Positions 27,873 through 37,342 are shown, counted from the first letter of the stretch. The stretch: 63,360 nucleotides of DNA from Gemmatimonadota bacterium (GCA_028874905.1 JAPPGZ010000101.1:1-63360); one strand, 5' to 3'. A program made the numbers and translations. The notes: generated from the letters alone by a model not told the origin.

Positions 27873-29228
27873 CTACCTGCGGACGAGTCGCGTCTCCGGG
27901 TACTGCGCGTACCACCCGAACCAGAAGGCGCGATGCGCGGGAAGCCGTTTCAGGCGCTCGTCCGCCGGGCCCGGGCCCACCAGTCCCGCCTCAGTGACCG
28001 TCCACCGCGCACCGCTGTCGTCCCAGACGGCACTGTCGCTGTCCCAGCCGGTGAAGCGGCGGCCGGCGCTCTCGTAGACGCGGCTCGCGCCGCTCGCATC
28101 GGTCAGGACCACGAACTCGATTTCACCGAGCCGGTCGTGGTACACGCGGTTCCTGGACAGGTAGCGCACCCAGATCGCGAGCTGCTCGCCGGGGGCGTCG
28201 GAGAAGCGGAGCGCCAGCACTTCCGCCTTGTTGGGCAGCCGGCCATCCAGCCTGGGGACGCCGAACATCAGCCGGTCGGTGGCGAAGTAGTCCCGGTAGG
28301 CGACGCCTTCGCCATAGTCGCGCTCGTGCCCCGTGTCGAGCGACAACACGAGGGTCTCCGGGTGTCGCCGGTGCCACTCGCCCCAGGTCGTGGTCACGAC
28401 GTAGCGCGGCTCGAGGGCGATTCCCCGGCCGACGAGCGGGCCGACCGCCGGCTCGCCCGCGAAGGTCGACCACAGCGACATCGTGGCCCGATCGTACATG
28501 AGCTTGTTGGAGCGGTAGAGGAAACCGCTGGTGCCCAGCTCGTGGTGCACGCCGTGATAAGCCGACCTGTAGAGGATCATCGTCCCGCAGAGTGTGCAGT
28601 ACACCCCGGTGTAGTGCTCGCCGGCGATCGAGTCCTTGAACATCTCGTGCCAGGCGAGGATCCGCTTCGGATAGGCGCGCACGTCCCCGTCGAGCGCGAT
28701 GCCGAAGACGACGTTGTCGTCGTCCAGGTAGTCGGCCTCCGCGGCCGGGATCATCTTCGGATGGTCCAGGGGCGGAATGCCGTCACGGCCGACACCGCCC
28801 CAGCGGATCTCGTCGAGTCGTATGTTCGCAGGCGGGTTGTCGTCGAAATACTCCTCGAAGCTGGGGTCGAGCGTCGCATACAGCTCCGCCTTGAACGCGG
28901 CGTACTCCGGGTGCGTGCCTGGATCGGTTCGCCAGATCCATTCCCACCAGCCCTTCAGGTCCCGTCCCAGCCGCTGGCCCGTCCCGCGCTCCAGCACCGA
29001 GATGATCCGCCGCCGGCTCGCCTCGTCCGGCACGTAGCGCATCAACTCGACCAGGATCGAGGCGTGCGCGTCGTCCCAGTAGTCCATGATCAGCTGGTCG
29101 GCCGCCTCCATCTCCAGGCTGGTCCCGGAGACCAGCGCCCAGAAGGCCTCGATCGGAGTCTGCGCGACCAGGCGAGATGGAGACGCCAGCAACGCCGCAC
29201 CGGTCAGCAGCAGGATCAACGCGCGCAT
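27873..29228 (-). CDS. Secreted DUF3179 protein
   Basis: A 451-aa protein with a signal peptide (LVAQTP) and a DUF3179 domain: MIPAAEADYLDDDNVVFGI, DVRAYPKRILAWHEMF and YCTLCGTMILYRS are characteristic, including the two-cysteine C-x2-C motif. Function is unknown. The gene converges on the multicopper oxidase with a 21-bp gap and diverges from the TolB-amidohydrolase, leaving a 145-bp intergenic region as a shared promoter area. Confidence 0.85.
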   Translation of the reverse strand: MRALILLLTGAALLASPSRLVAQTPIEAFWALVSGTSLEMEAADQLIMDYWDDAHASILVELMRYVPDEASRRRIISVLERGTGQRLGRDLKGWWEWIWRTDPGTHPEYAAFKAELYATLDPSFEEYFDDNPPANIRLDEIRWGGVGRDGIPPLDHPKMIPAAEADYLDDDNVVFGIALDGDVRAYPKRILAWHEMFKDSIAGEHYTGVYCTLCGTMILYRSAYHGVHHELGTSGFLYRSNKLMYDRATMSLWSTFAGEPAVGPLVGRGIALEPRYVVTTTWGEWHRRHPETLVLSLDTGHERDYGEGVAYRDYFATDRLMFGVPRLDGRLPNKAEVLALRFSDAPGEQLAIWVRYLSRNRVYHDRLGEIEFVVLTDASGASRVYESAGRRFTGWDSDSAVWDDSGARWTVTEAGLVGPGPADERLKRLPAHRAFWFGWYAQYPETRLVRR

Positions 29229-29373
29229 GGTCTTCCGGATGATCGCCCGCTCCGTTTCCAGGGGTGACAGAATCGGGTTTGCCGTTCGCTCAAGCCCGGG
29301 TCCAAGTTACTCCACGCGGAAGGGTCGCGCCCCTGCTCGCCGGCGGCCCACCTCTTCGAGCCTGGAGGCAACG

Positions 29374-32300
29374 ATGTCGTGGAAACAGAGTCCCCGGTGG
29401 GTATCTCTCATCTCTTGTTCGGTCATCACCCAGCTGTGCTTGAGCACCCAGGTCGCAGCGCAGGACGACGAGGAGGCCGAGGAGACCTTGCAGACGTGGT
29501 CCATCGAGGAGATTCACGGCCCTCCTCTCCCGTTCGAGATCACCCTTGAGGAAGGGACCTGGATGTCCGTGGATGTCTCTGCGGATGGTCAGACCCTGGT
29601 CTTCGATCTGCTGGGGAATCTCTATAGCCTTCCCGTCACCGGGGGCGAGGCCAAGGCAATTTCGACCGGACCGGCCTACGACCAGCAGCCCCGCTTCTCT
29701 CCGGACGGCTCCAGGATCGTCTATATCTCCGACAAGTCAGGCTCCGACCAGGTATGGATCTCCGATGTGGATGGAAGCAATGCCGAGGCACTCACGAGCG
29801 CGGCCAACGCCCAGTTCCGCTCGCCGGAGTGGACTCCGGACGGGCTCTATGTGCTGGCGCTTCGACACGACGACCTGGCCCAGGGCTTCACCTACGACCT
29901 CTACATGTACCATGTCGACGGGGGCTCGGGGGTAAAGGTCATCGACAGGGCCGAAACGCCGGCGGGCCCCGCCCCGTCGCCGGATGGTCGCTGGATCTAC
30001 TTCAACAACGCCGAGCGCCAGAACTCGACGATCTGGCGCTTCGACCGGGAGACCGGAGAGAGCTACGTGCTGGCGGCAGGATATGGGGGTGCGGTGCGGC
30101 CCGCGGTGAGCCCCGATGGCCGCTGGCTCGCCTACGGTCGTCGCTTCGACTCCGAGCAGAGGTTGGTGCTGAGAGACCTGCAGACCGGGGCCGAGAGGGT
30201 GCTGGAACTGCTGCTGGACCGGGATCAGCAGGAGGGATTCGGAGACGGGGACGTACTTCCAGGCTACTCCTTCACCCCGGACGGCGCGGGTATCGTCTAT
30301 TCGGCGCACGGCAAGATCCGGCGCTACGATCTCTCAACCGACACCTCTGCCGTGATCCCCTTCCGCGCCGCCTTCGAGCAGACTCTCACCGAGAAGGTGC
30401 ACTTCGACCGCGAGATCGAGGACGGTCCCGTCCGGCTGAAGCTCCTGCGGTGGACGCACCAGAGCCCGGACGGCAGCACCCTCTACTTCAATGCCGCCGG
30501 CAAGAACTATCGCTACGATGTCGCGAGCGGCGGCGCGTCCCCGATCGCCGATGGCCCGAACAAGGAATACTCGCCGGCGGTCTCGCCCGACGGACGCTGG
30601 CTCGCGTACTCGACCTGGTCGGACTCGGACGGCGGCCACATCTACAAGGTGCCGTTGGACGGGGGATCGCCGGTGCAGCTCACCGAGACTGCGGGCCACT
30701 ACGAGCATCTGGCCTGGGCGCCCGACGGTAGCAAGCTGACCTTCCTACGCTACACCGGAGGCGCGTTCCGAGGCGAGGCCACTCTGGAGGAAGCGCTCCA
30801 GGTCGAGATTCATTGGCTCGATGCCGCTGGCCGGGGAGAGACCCACTTCGTCACGCCTCTTCAACCCCGGGGGACCCGACGCCAGACCGTTCGGCCGGTC
30901 TTCAACTCCGACGGCGAGCGCATCTACTACGGTGAGACGATCAACCGGCAAGGGTTTGTCCCGCAGGACAACCACCTCACCTCGATCCGGCTCGACGGCA
31001 CTGATCGCAGGAGACACCTGGAGTTCAGGCAGGCCGACGATGTCATTCCGTCGCCCGATGGCAGATGGGTCGCCTTCACCGAGCAGTTCGAGGTCTACCT
31101 CACGCCAATGCCCCAGGCCGGCGGGGATCCCGTGCCGATCCGTCTCAAGGACGGCCAGATCCCGGTCTATAAGCTCAGCGACGAAGGCGGCTACTTCGTG
31201 AATTGGGCGGAAGGGGGACAGAGCATCACCTGGGGATGGGGGCCGAGCTTCTATCGGATCTCGCTGGAGGATGCGCTGAACGGTGACGAAGCTGCGGAAC
31301 CGGACGAAATCGGGATCGAGGTCTCGGAACCCCGGGCGCTGGCCACCGGGCAGGTGCTCCTGCAGGGCGCCCGTGTCATAACCATGGGCGACGCCGGGGT
31401 CATTGAGCGGGGCGACATCGTGGTCAATGGCCATCGGATCGAAGCCGTCGGCCGGTCCGGAGAAACCCAGGTACCCTCCGGCGTACGGGTCATCGATGTT
31501 TCCGGCAAGACCATCATGCCGGGGATCGTTGACGTCCATGCTCATCATCTCCGGGGCTTCGACACCGAGGTCCTTCCAGAAGAGGACTGGCAGTACGTCG
31601 TCCAACTCGCGTACGGCGTGACGACCATCCACAACCCCTCGGCCCGGGCCCAGATCGTCTTCGCCCAAGCGGAGATGATCGAGACCGGTGCCTACCTGGG
31701 GCCCAGGGTCTACAGCACTGGTGACATCATCTGGCTCATCGAGGCCGCGATGGCGCGTCCCGTGACCGACCTGGACGACGCGCGCATGCAGGTTCGGCGG
31801 TTGAAGGCGCTTGGAGCCACCTCGATCAAGCAGTACCTCCAGCCCCGTCGCGAACAGCGCCAGTGGGTCGTTCAGGCCTCCCGGGAGGAGGGACTCATGG
31901 TCCTGCCGGAGGGAGGCGGGAGAACCTTCCACGACATGACGCTGGTGATGGACGGCCACACCACCATCGAGCACGCCATCCCCACGGCCCCTCTATATCA
32001 GGACATGAAGTCCCTCATCACCCATACGGGCGCCTACTACGTTCCGACGCTCATGGTTGGATACGGCGGACCCACGGCCGAGGCCTACTTCTATCAGATG
32101 AGCGACGTCTACGAGGACGAGAAGCTGCTCACCTTCACACCGTACACGGATGTCGCGTCCCGGGCGCGTCGCCGCCAGATGGCGCCCATGGAAGACTATC
32201 ACTTCATAACCATCGCGAAGACCGCCGCCGAAATCCTGAACGAGGGCGGGAACGTGGCCCTCGGGGCCCATGGGAACCGGCAGGGCCTGGGCGCCCATTG

Positions 32301-32607
32301 GGAGCTGTGGGCAATGGCAATGGGCGGGCTCTCGAACATGGATGCTCTGCGCACGGCCACGACCATCCCGGCCGAGTCCATGGGATTCGATCGCGACATC
32401 GGGACGCTGGAGCCGGGGAAGCTGGCCGACCTGCTGGTGCTGGACGCGAACCCCCTCGACGACATCCGTAATACCAATACCATTCGGTATGTGATGAAGA
32501 ACGGATTCCTCTGGAACGGCGACTCCATGGATCAGATCTGGCCTGAGCAGAAGGAGTTTCCAGGCTTTCACTGGGAGCCCTACCAGGCGTGGCAGGGGGG
32601 ACGGTGA
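29374..32607 (+). CDS. TolB-propeller amidohydrolase
   Basis: A 1077-aa exported protein. After a signal peptide (QVAAQDD) the first two thirds form WD40/TolB-like propeller blades (SPDGSRIVYIS, SPDGRWLAYGR, SPDGRWVAFTE). The C-terminal third is a metal-dependent amidohydrolase: GIVDVHAHHLRG, KQYLQPRR, TTIEHAI and ALGAHGNRQGLGAHWE, ending with the LEPGKLADLLVLDANP motif of imidazolonepropionase-like enzymes. GGAGG five bases before the ATG at 29374 fixes the start. Four bases separate it from proC. Such fusions are frequent in Gemmatimonadota and are thought to act on peptides or cyclic amides, but substrates are unknown. Confidence 0.92.
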   Translation: MSWKQSPRWVSLISCSVITQLCLSTQVAAQDDEEAEETLQTWSIEEIHGPPLPFEITLEEGTWMSVDVSADGQTLVFDLLGNLYSLPVTGGEAKAISTGPAYDQQPRFSPDGSRIVYISDKSGSDQVWISDVDGSNAEALTSAANAQFRSPEWTPDGLYVLALRHDDLAQGFTYDLYMYHVDGGSGVKVIDRAETPAGPAPSPDGRWIYFNNAERQNSTIWRFDRETGESYVLAAGYGGAVRPAVSPDGRWLAYGRRFDSEQRLVLRDLQTGAERVLELLLDRDQQEGFGDGDVLPGYSFTPDGAGIVYSAHGKIRRYDLSTDTSAVIPFRAAFEQTLTEKVHFDREIEDGPVRLKLLRWTHQSPDGSTLYFNAAGKNYRYDVASGGASPIADGPNKEYSPAVSPDGRWLAYSTWSDSDGGHIYKVPLDGGSPVQLTETAGHYEHLAWAPDGSKLTFLRYTGGAFRGEATLEEALQVEIHWLDAAGRGETHFVTPLQPRGTRRQTVRPVFNSDGERIYYGETINRQGFVPQDNHLTSIRLDGTDRRRHLEFRQADDVIPSPDGRWVAFTEQFEVYLTPMPQAGGDPVPIRLKDGQIPVYKLSDEGGYFVNWAEGGQSITWGWGPSFYRISLEDALNGDEAAEPDEIGIEVSEPRALATGQVLLQGARVITMGDAGVIERGDIVVNGHRIEAVGRSGETQVPSGVRVIDVSGKTIMPGIVDVHAHHLRGFDTEVLPEEDWQYVVQLAYGVTTIHNPSARAQIVFAQAEMIETGAYLGPRVYSTGDIIWLIEAAMARPVTDLDDARMQVRRLKALGATSIKQYLQPRREQRQWVVQASREEGLMVLPEGGGRTFHDMTLVMDGHTTIEHAIPTAPLYQDMKSLITHTGAYYVPTLMVGYGGPTAEAYFYQMSDVYEDEKLLTFTPYTDVASRARRRQMAPMEDYHFITIAKTAAEILNEGGNVALGAHGNRQGLGAHWELWAMAMGGLSNMDALRTATTIPAESMGFDRDIGTLEPGKLADLLVLDANPLDDIRNTNTIRYVMKNGFLWNGDSMDQIWPEQKEFPGFHWEPYQAWQGGR

Positions 32608-32611
32608 CACG

Positions 32612-33442
32612 ATGACCGGCGGAATGACACGGATCAACAAGGTCGCCATCCTGGGTGGCGGCAATCTCGGCGGTGCCATAGCAAGGGGCTTCGTGGCTTC
32701 CGGGTTCGTCGAGCCCGGGAATGTGGTGGTCACGAGAAGGCGGGTGGAGCTTCTCGGGGATTTGGCCGCCGAGGGGTTTCACACGCTCTCCGACAACCAC
32801 GAGGCGGTGCAGGGCGCCGATGTCGTGATCCTCTGCGTGCAGCCCCAGCAGATGGAAGAGCTCCTGGAGAGTGTCGGCCGCGCGCTGGACGCCCGCAGGC
32901 AGGTCGTAATCTCGACCGCCACCGGCATGTCGATCGCCGACATCCGCCGCTGGGTCGGGTCCGAGGTCCCCGTGCTGCGGGCCATGCCCAACCTCGGGAT
33001 CGCGATCGGGGAGTCGATGACCTGTCTTGCCGCCGATGAGGCGTCAGTCGACGCCGTGCCCGTTGCTCGTGCGGTCTTCGACGTCATGGGCTCGACGCTC
33101 GTCATCCGGGAAGACCAGATGACGTCGGCGACGGCGCTCTGCGCGTGCGGCATCGCGTTCTTCCTGCGGGCGATCCGCGCTGCTTCCCAGGGCGGCATCG
33201 AGATCGGCTTCCACGCCGACGAGGCGCTGCAGCTGGCGTCCCAGACCGCGAAAGGGGCCGCGGCGCTGCTGCTCTCGAACCGGAATCACCCCGAGATGGA
33301 GATCGACAAGGTGACCACGCCGCAGGGGTGCACCATATCAGGGCTCAACGAGATGGAGAATCGGGGGTTCAGCTCGGCGATGGTGCGGGGGATCATCCGG
33401 TCCGCCGACAAGGCGGGCGGGCTCTACCGGGCAACGGAGTGA
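32612..33442 (+). CDS. proC: Pyrroline-5-carboxylate reductase
   Basis: A 276-aa enzyme that reduces 1-pyrroline-5-carboxylate to proline with NAD(P)H. The dinucleotide loop VAILGGGNLGGAIARGF lies at the N-terminus, VLRAMPNLGIAIG matches the central signature, and TTPQGCTISGLNEMENRGF matches the C-terminal family signature. It follows the amidohydrolase stop by four bases, so the two are probably one transcript. A secreted amidase-type enzyme coupled to a cytoplasmic proline enzyme hints at use of proline- or pyrrolidone-containing peptides. Confidence 0.92.
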   Translation: MTGGMTRINKVAILGGGNLGGAIARGFVASGFVEPGNVVVTRRRVELLGDLAAEGFHTLSDNHEAVQGADVVILCVQPQQMEELLESVGRALDARRQVVISTATGMSIADIRRWVGSEVPVLRAMPNLGIAIGESMTCLAADEASVDAVPVARAVFDVMGSTLVIREDQMTSATALCACGIAFFLRAIRAASQGGIEIGFHADEALQLASQTAKGAAALLLSNRNHPEMEIDKVTTPQGCTISGLNEMENRGFSSAMVRGIIRSADKAGGLYRATE

Positions 33443-33459
33443 GCGGTCGGTCCGAAACT

Positions 33460-33882
33460 CTACCCGTTCCGGACAAGCCATTCCTTGGGCGTGAGCGCGC
33501 CACCGCGTTCGATCAGCTCTCGATCCCAGGCCACGAGCTGGCCCTCTGCTGCCTCCGCGACCGCGGCGTACAGCGCATCTCCCGCGCGAAGGTAGTTTCG
33601 AGTCCCCACGTCGATGGCTCTTCGAAGCACCGCTCGGTTCGCGGAGTACGTTGACATCCGGGGCGATTCCAGCATCTGATCGGCAAGACTGCGACCGTGC
33701 TCGGCGCTCCGCAGCCGACGCGCCAGCGCGCACGCGATCTCCAGTTTCGCGAACTCCGGCAGCACGATCGGGAGTTCCCGGGCCGCGACCTGGGATAGAA
33801 AAGCCCGGCTGGCTTCCGACAAGTCATCCGTCGGGTCCGCGGCCGAGACCCACACGCTCGCATCAATGACGAGAGCTGTCAC
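33460..33882 (-). CDS. PIN-domain toxin, VapC-like
   Basis: A 140-aa PIN ribonuclease. The acidic metal-binding set is intact: Asp7 (VIDAS), Glu48 (KLEIA), Asp102 (AGDALYAA) and Asp120 (VAWDRELI). The gene overlaps its antitoxin by four bases (ATGA). The usual target of VapC toxins is tRNA or rRNA; the specific target is not readable. It converges on proC with an 17-bp gap. Confidence 0.88.
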   Translation of the reverse strand: MTALVIDASVWVSAADPTDDLSEASRAFLSQVAARELPIVLPEFAKLEIACALARRLRSAEHGRSLADQMLESPRMSTYSANRAVLRRAIDVGTRNYLRAGDALYAAVAEAAEGQLVAWDRELIERGGALTPKEWLVRNG

Positions 33883-34145
33883 TTCGGCTCAAGGCGGTTC
33901 CGGTCCGCCTCCAACTCCTCCCTCGCGGAACGGCTTGCCGGAGCCCGTCTGATGGCTTCGTCGGCCGCTTCCAGCCAGGAGCGAAGCCAGGCTGAAGAGG
34001 TCTCGCGGGTTTGCCTGCTCTCCCCCTCGTTCAGCCAGCGCCGATAGAGCTGCGTGGTGACCTCACGTACGGTCACTCCGCGCAGAGCAGCCTCTGCTTT
34101 GACCTGCCTGTACAGATCATCCGGAATGTCGATCGTCGCTTTCAT
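33879..34145 (-). CDS. Ribbon-helix-helix antitoxin, VapB-like
   Basis: An 88-aa protein. The first 45 residues are a ribbon-helix-helix DNA-binding domain (MKATIDIPDDLYRQVKAEA, then VTVREVTTQLYRRWL). The charged C-terminal tail should wrap the toxin. The ATG at 34145 and a GTG at 34154 are both possible starts. The promoter ends only about ten bases upstream, so the mRNA may be nearly leaderless. Confidence 0.85.
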   Translation of the reverse strand: MKATIDIPDDLYRQVKAEAALRGVTVREVTTQLYRRWLNEGESRQTRETSSAWLRSWLEAADEAIRRAPASRSAREELEADRNRLEPK

Positions 34146-34154
34146 GTGAACCAC

Positions 34155-34182
34155 ATTAACCGTATTACCGTATAGCTGTCAA
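34155..34182 (-). promoter_or_regulatory. Toxin-antitoxin promoter with embedded operator repeats
   Basis: On the minus strand, TTGACA (34182-34177, a perfect -35) is followed after 16 bp by GTTAAT (34160-34155). The spacer contains tandem TACGGTAA and TACGGTTA repeats nine bp apart. This is a natural place for the ribbon-helix-helix antitoxin to bind and repress its own operon. Confidence 0.6.
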
Positions 34183-34264
34183 TCCTGTGGCCGGTCGCGC
34201 GACCATGGCGAGAACCTTAGTCTTGAGTGGCTGATACCGCAGATACCCTGAAGGAGTTGGAAGC

Positions 34265-35650
34265 ATGTCCATTCGTCCGCCGCTCACCCGCGCCGCCTGT
34301 ATTGCCACCGTGGCCGCCGTGCTGGTTGCCACCGCGCTCCTGTCGACGCCCGCGCAAGCCCAGGAGGGCCCCGACCGCGAGAACACGTCGAACCTGCAGC
34401 GCCTGAAGCACGTGCCGCTCGAGGTGGGGCCGCAGTTCAGCCGCTCGGATGTCGAGATCGAGCAGGAACTGAGCCGCCCGTTCGTCTATGCCAGCCGGAT
34501 CATGAATCCGACCTTCGGCTTCGACGTCATCTCCATCGACGACCCGAACAACGCCGAAGTGATCTACGAATGGCGGATCGAGGACGCCGAACTGCACGTC
34601 GGGCTCGGCGGGATGGACCCCAAGTACTTCAAGCACGACGGCCGCTACTACCTGGTGCAATCAATGCAGTTCGCCCCCGGCGGGCCGAACGTCGACCTGG
34701 GCGCGGTCGTTTTCGACGTGACGTCACTGCCCGACACTTCGGGGATTCGCGAGGTCGGCCGGATGCGGGCGCCCGATACGCCGGGCGGTTTCCACAACAT
34801 CTTCATGTACAAGCACTCCTCGGGCGCGCCGCTCCTCTTCGCCACCACGAGCGGCCGGCACGCCAACGTCTACGACATGTCGCTCTTCATCCAGGGCGAC
34901 AGCGCGCAGGGGCTGGTCGGCCGGATGCCGTGGCCCTCGACGGCCACACCGTCACCCTATGGCATGCTCCAGGGCTACCACGACTTCTACGTCGCGTTCG
35001 ACTACGCGACGGGCAAGGACATGGCCTACGGGGCGGGGCTGGACGGCTACTACATCTACGACGTGACCGACCCCGCCAACCCGGTCCTCGAGACCTCGAT
35101 CGTCGGCGTGCTCGGCGTGCAACTCGCCCACACCATGAGCGCCACGCCCGATCACAAGTACGCCGTCGGCCAGACCGAGTACCTCTACTCGCCGGTCCGC
35201 CTCTACGACCTGCAGCCGGGGCTGTCGGGCGAGGTCGAGACGATCAACGAGGAGATGGCAGTGTGGACGCCGAACTGGAAGGGCTTCACGCACAACCACG
35301 AGATGCGCTGGCCGTACGTCTTCGTGTCGTCATTCGAGGACGGGCTCTTCGTTTTCAACATGCGCGACCCGAAGAATCCCTCGACGGTGGGCTTCTTCGA
35401 TACCTTCCACGGCCCCGAGCGCCGCGGACTCGATCCCCGCACGATGGGCGAGGGCAACACCGGCTTCAACGGCGCCTGGGGGATCGACGTGCGCAACGCC
35501 GACGGCCTCATCGTCGTGAGCGACTTCACGACGGGCGTGCACTTCATGAAGCTCGACGGCTTCGACGGTTGGAACGGCGCCGACTGGGGTATGCCGAACG
35601 TGTCCAGCGTTCAGGACTGGGACAACGCGCCGCGGCGAGTGATTCCGTAG
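34265..35650 (+). CDS. Secreted LVIVD-repeat beta-propeller protein
   Basis: A 461-aa protein with a signal peptide (PAQAQEG). It contains propeller-type repeats of the LVIVD kind, such as FDVISIDDPNNAEVIYEW, YYIYDVTDPANPVLETS and LFVFNMRDPKNPSTVGFF. No catalytic motif is apparent; similar proteins are annotated only as hypothetical or LVIVD-repeat. It is followed after six bases by a small exported protein, so the two probably form an operon. Confidence 0.8.
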   Translation: MSIRPPLTRAACIATVAAVLVATALLSTPAQAQEGPDRENTSNLQRLKHVPLEVGPQFSRSDVEIEQELSRPFVYASRIMNPTFGFDVISIDDPNNAEVIYEWRIEDAELHVGLGGMDPKYFKHDGRYYLVQSMQFAPGGPNVDLGAVVFDVTSLPDTSGIREVGRMRAPDTPGGFHNIFMYKHSSGAPLLFATTSGRHANVYDMSLFIQGDSAQGLVGRMPWPSTATPSPYGMLQGYHDFYVAFDYATGKDMAYGAGLDGYYIYDVTDPANPVLETSIVGVLGVQLAHTMSATPDHKYAVGQTEYLYSPVRLYDLQPGLSGEVETINEEMAVWTPNWKGFTHNHEMRWPYVFVSSFEDGLFVFNMRDPKNPSTVGFFDTFHGPERRGLDPRTMGEGNTGFNGAWGIDVRNADGLIVVSDFTTGVHFMKLDGFDGWNGADWGMPNVSSVQDWDNAPRRVIP

Positions 35651-35656
35651 GGACGA

Positions 35657-36223
35657 GTGTTGAGAACGCGGTTGCGGCTTCCGTACACGCCCCTGGCGGT
35701 GCTTCTGGGCACGGCCCTGGGCGGTACCACCGGAGCGGTCCCGGCCACGGCCCAGCCCGTGGTCCCCCCGTGCGAGCCCGTCCTGGACCACGCCACTGCC
35801 GAGGTCTCGGACCTCGCACGCTTCAACCTCGGTCCGGCGCCCGGCCGCGAGGGCTGCGGCCTCGCGGAGCTGGTGGGCGCGTGGTCGCCCTTCGGCCTCG
35901 GCGTGATGCGCTCCGGCCACCTGGACCAGGAGCTGCGCCTCGTGGTGGACCTGCCGCCGGCCGATGACGAGGGGCGCTATGTGGCCTGGGTGGCCACGCC
36001 GGCCCTGGACCGGATCGAGGCGCTCGGCACCGTGAGCCCCGGCGTGCCCTTCGCCGTGCCGGTCCACTGGAACAAGATCATCATCGTGGTGAGTCGCGAG
36101 GAGGGGCCACCGGCGGCCGACGCACCCCGCTGGAGCGGGCCGGTCGTCCTGCTGGGGCGCTCACGCAGCGCCCTGCTCGAGAACCTGATGGGCCACTCGA
36201 TCTTCAGGCGGGCGGAGATGTAG
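35657..36223 (+). CDS. Exported protein of unknown function
   Basis: A 188-aa protein with a signal peptide (ATAQPV) and a GTG start six bases after the LVIVD gene, with AGGGA upstream. The middle and end (YVAWVATPALDRIEALG ... WNKIIIVVSREE ... GPVVLLGRSRSALLENLMGH) vaguely recall the C-terminal domain of anti-sigma factors of the RskA type, but there is no membrane anchor or zinc motif. Function unknown; co-expression with the LVIVD protein suggests a shared complex. Confidence 0.7.
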   Translation: MLRTRLRLPYTPLAVLLGTALGGTTGAVPATAQPVVPPCEPVLDHATAEVSDLARFNLGPAPGREGCGLAELVGAWSPFGLGVMRSGHLDQELRLVVDLPPADDEGRYVAWVATPALDRIEALGTVSPGVPFAVPVHWNKIIIVVSREEGPPAADAPRWSGPVVLLGRSRSALLENLMGHSIFRRAEM

Positions 36224-36237
36224 GGCGGGCTACGCCC
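36223..36237. terminator. Short GC hairpin between convergent stop codons
   Basis: GGGCG (36223-36227) and CGCCC (36233-36237) form a five-base stem with a five-base loop exactly between the two convergent stop codons. There is no U-run on either side, so it would be a weak or factor-assisted bidirectional terminator. Confidence 0.3.
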
Positions 36238-37342
36238 CCCGAAACGCCGCCAGCAGCTCCGCCTCCCGCTCCGGCGCCAGGCCCGCGCGCAGTTCCTGCC
36301 GCTCGGCGTCCTGCGCGTTGAACCACTCCAGCGTCTCGACGGCGGTCTGTTCCAGCGGCCGCATCTCGAAGCCGGCCGCGTGCGCCTTGTCGCCGTTGAC
36401 CTGCATCATGCCGAGGTAGTCGCCCGTGGGTTCGGTCCAGTACGTGAGCGCGGGCAGGCCGTGCTCGTTCAGGAAGGCCGCGTTCACCCAGGTGAGCGTC
36501 GCGTGGGAGCCGACCGCTGCGCGGGTGCGCTCCAGCAGGCCGCCCATGGTGAGGGGCTCTCGCGGGCCGACGATGTTCATGGTGCCCGTCAGGTCGTCCT
36601 CGACCGCTTTGATCATGAACGCGCCCAGATCGCGCACATCCACATGCTGCATCGGGTCGGAGGGGTCGCCGGGGGCGAGCACCTCGCCGCCCCGTGCGAG
36701 CCGCACCGGCCAGTAGGTGTAGCGGTCGGTGGGGTCACCGGGCCCGATGATGTACGTGGGCCGCACGACAAGGTGACTGTCCGGGAAGGCGCCCCGGGCC
36801 TCGTCCTCGGCCAGCGCCTTGAGCGCGCCGAACGTGCGGCCGTCGACGACCTCGGTCTCCGGGTCCTCGATGGTGTCCACGGGCGCGTCTTCGCGGATGT
36901 CCGTGGTCAGGTAGGGGACGTAGACCCCGGTCGAAGAGACGAACACGTACTTTCCGACCGAGCCGCTCAGCGCTGCGGCCGAGAGGCGGACCCAGCGGGG
37001 AATGTTGGCCGGGTTGTCGATCACGACATCCCATTCACGTCCCGCCAGCGCGGCGAAGTCGCCTTCGCGGTCGCCGATCAGCGTCTCCAGATCGGGGAAG
37101 AGGTCCGGGTTCGTGATGCCGCGGTTGAAGAGGGTGACCTCGTGTCCCCGCGCGACCGCAGCGCGCACCTGGTGGGGGCCGATGAAGTTGGTGCCGCCGA
37201 GGATGAGGATTCGGAGCGGGGCGGGGATCTGCGGGTCGTCCAATTGGCAACCGCCGAGGGCCAGGCCGCCAACCGCGACGGTGGCTGCTCCCACAAACTG
37301 CCGCCGCGAGAGATCCGTTGCCTTCATGATGCCGCTATTCAT
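36230..37342 (-). CDS. Twin-arginine-exported NAD-epimerase-like lipoprotein
   Basis: A 370-aa protein of the extended SDR/NAD-dependent epimerase family: ILILGGTNFIGPHQV is the nucleotide loop, and VFVSSTGVYVPY is in place of the usual active-site strand. The N-terminus carries a Tat-like SRRQFVGAA followed by a hydrophobic run and the lipobox ALGGC. Export of a folded NAD-binding enzyme fits the Tat route, where the cofactor travels in. GGAG and GAGGG precede the ATG at 37342. Substrate is unknown. Confidence 0.82.
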   Translation of the reverse strand: MNSGIMKATDLSRRQFVGAATVAVGGLALGGCQLDDPQIPAPLRILILGGTNFIGPHQVRAAVARGHEVTLFNRGITNPDLFPDLETLIGDREGDFAALAGREWDVVIDNPANIPRWVRLSAAALSGSVGKYVFVSSTGVYVPYLTTDIREDAPVDTIEDPETEVVDGRTFGALKALAEDEARGAFPDSHLVVRPTYIIGPGDPTDRYTYWPVRLARGGEVLAPGDPSDPMQHVDVRDLGAFMIKAVEDDLTGTMNIVGPREPLTMGGLLERTRAAVGSHATLTWVNAAFLNEHGLPALTYWTEPTGDYLGMMQVNGDKAHAAGFEMRPLEQTAVETLEWFNAQDAERQELRAGLAPEREAELLAAFRGA

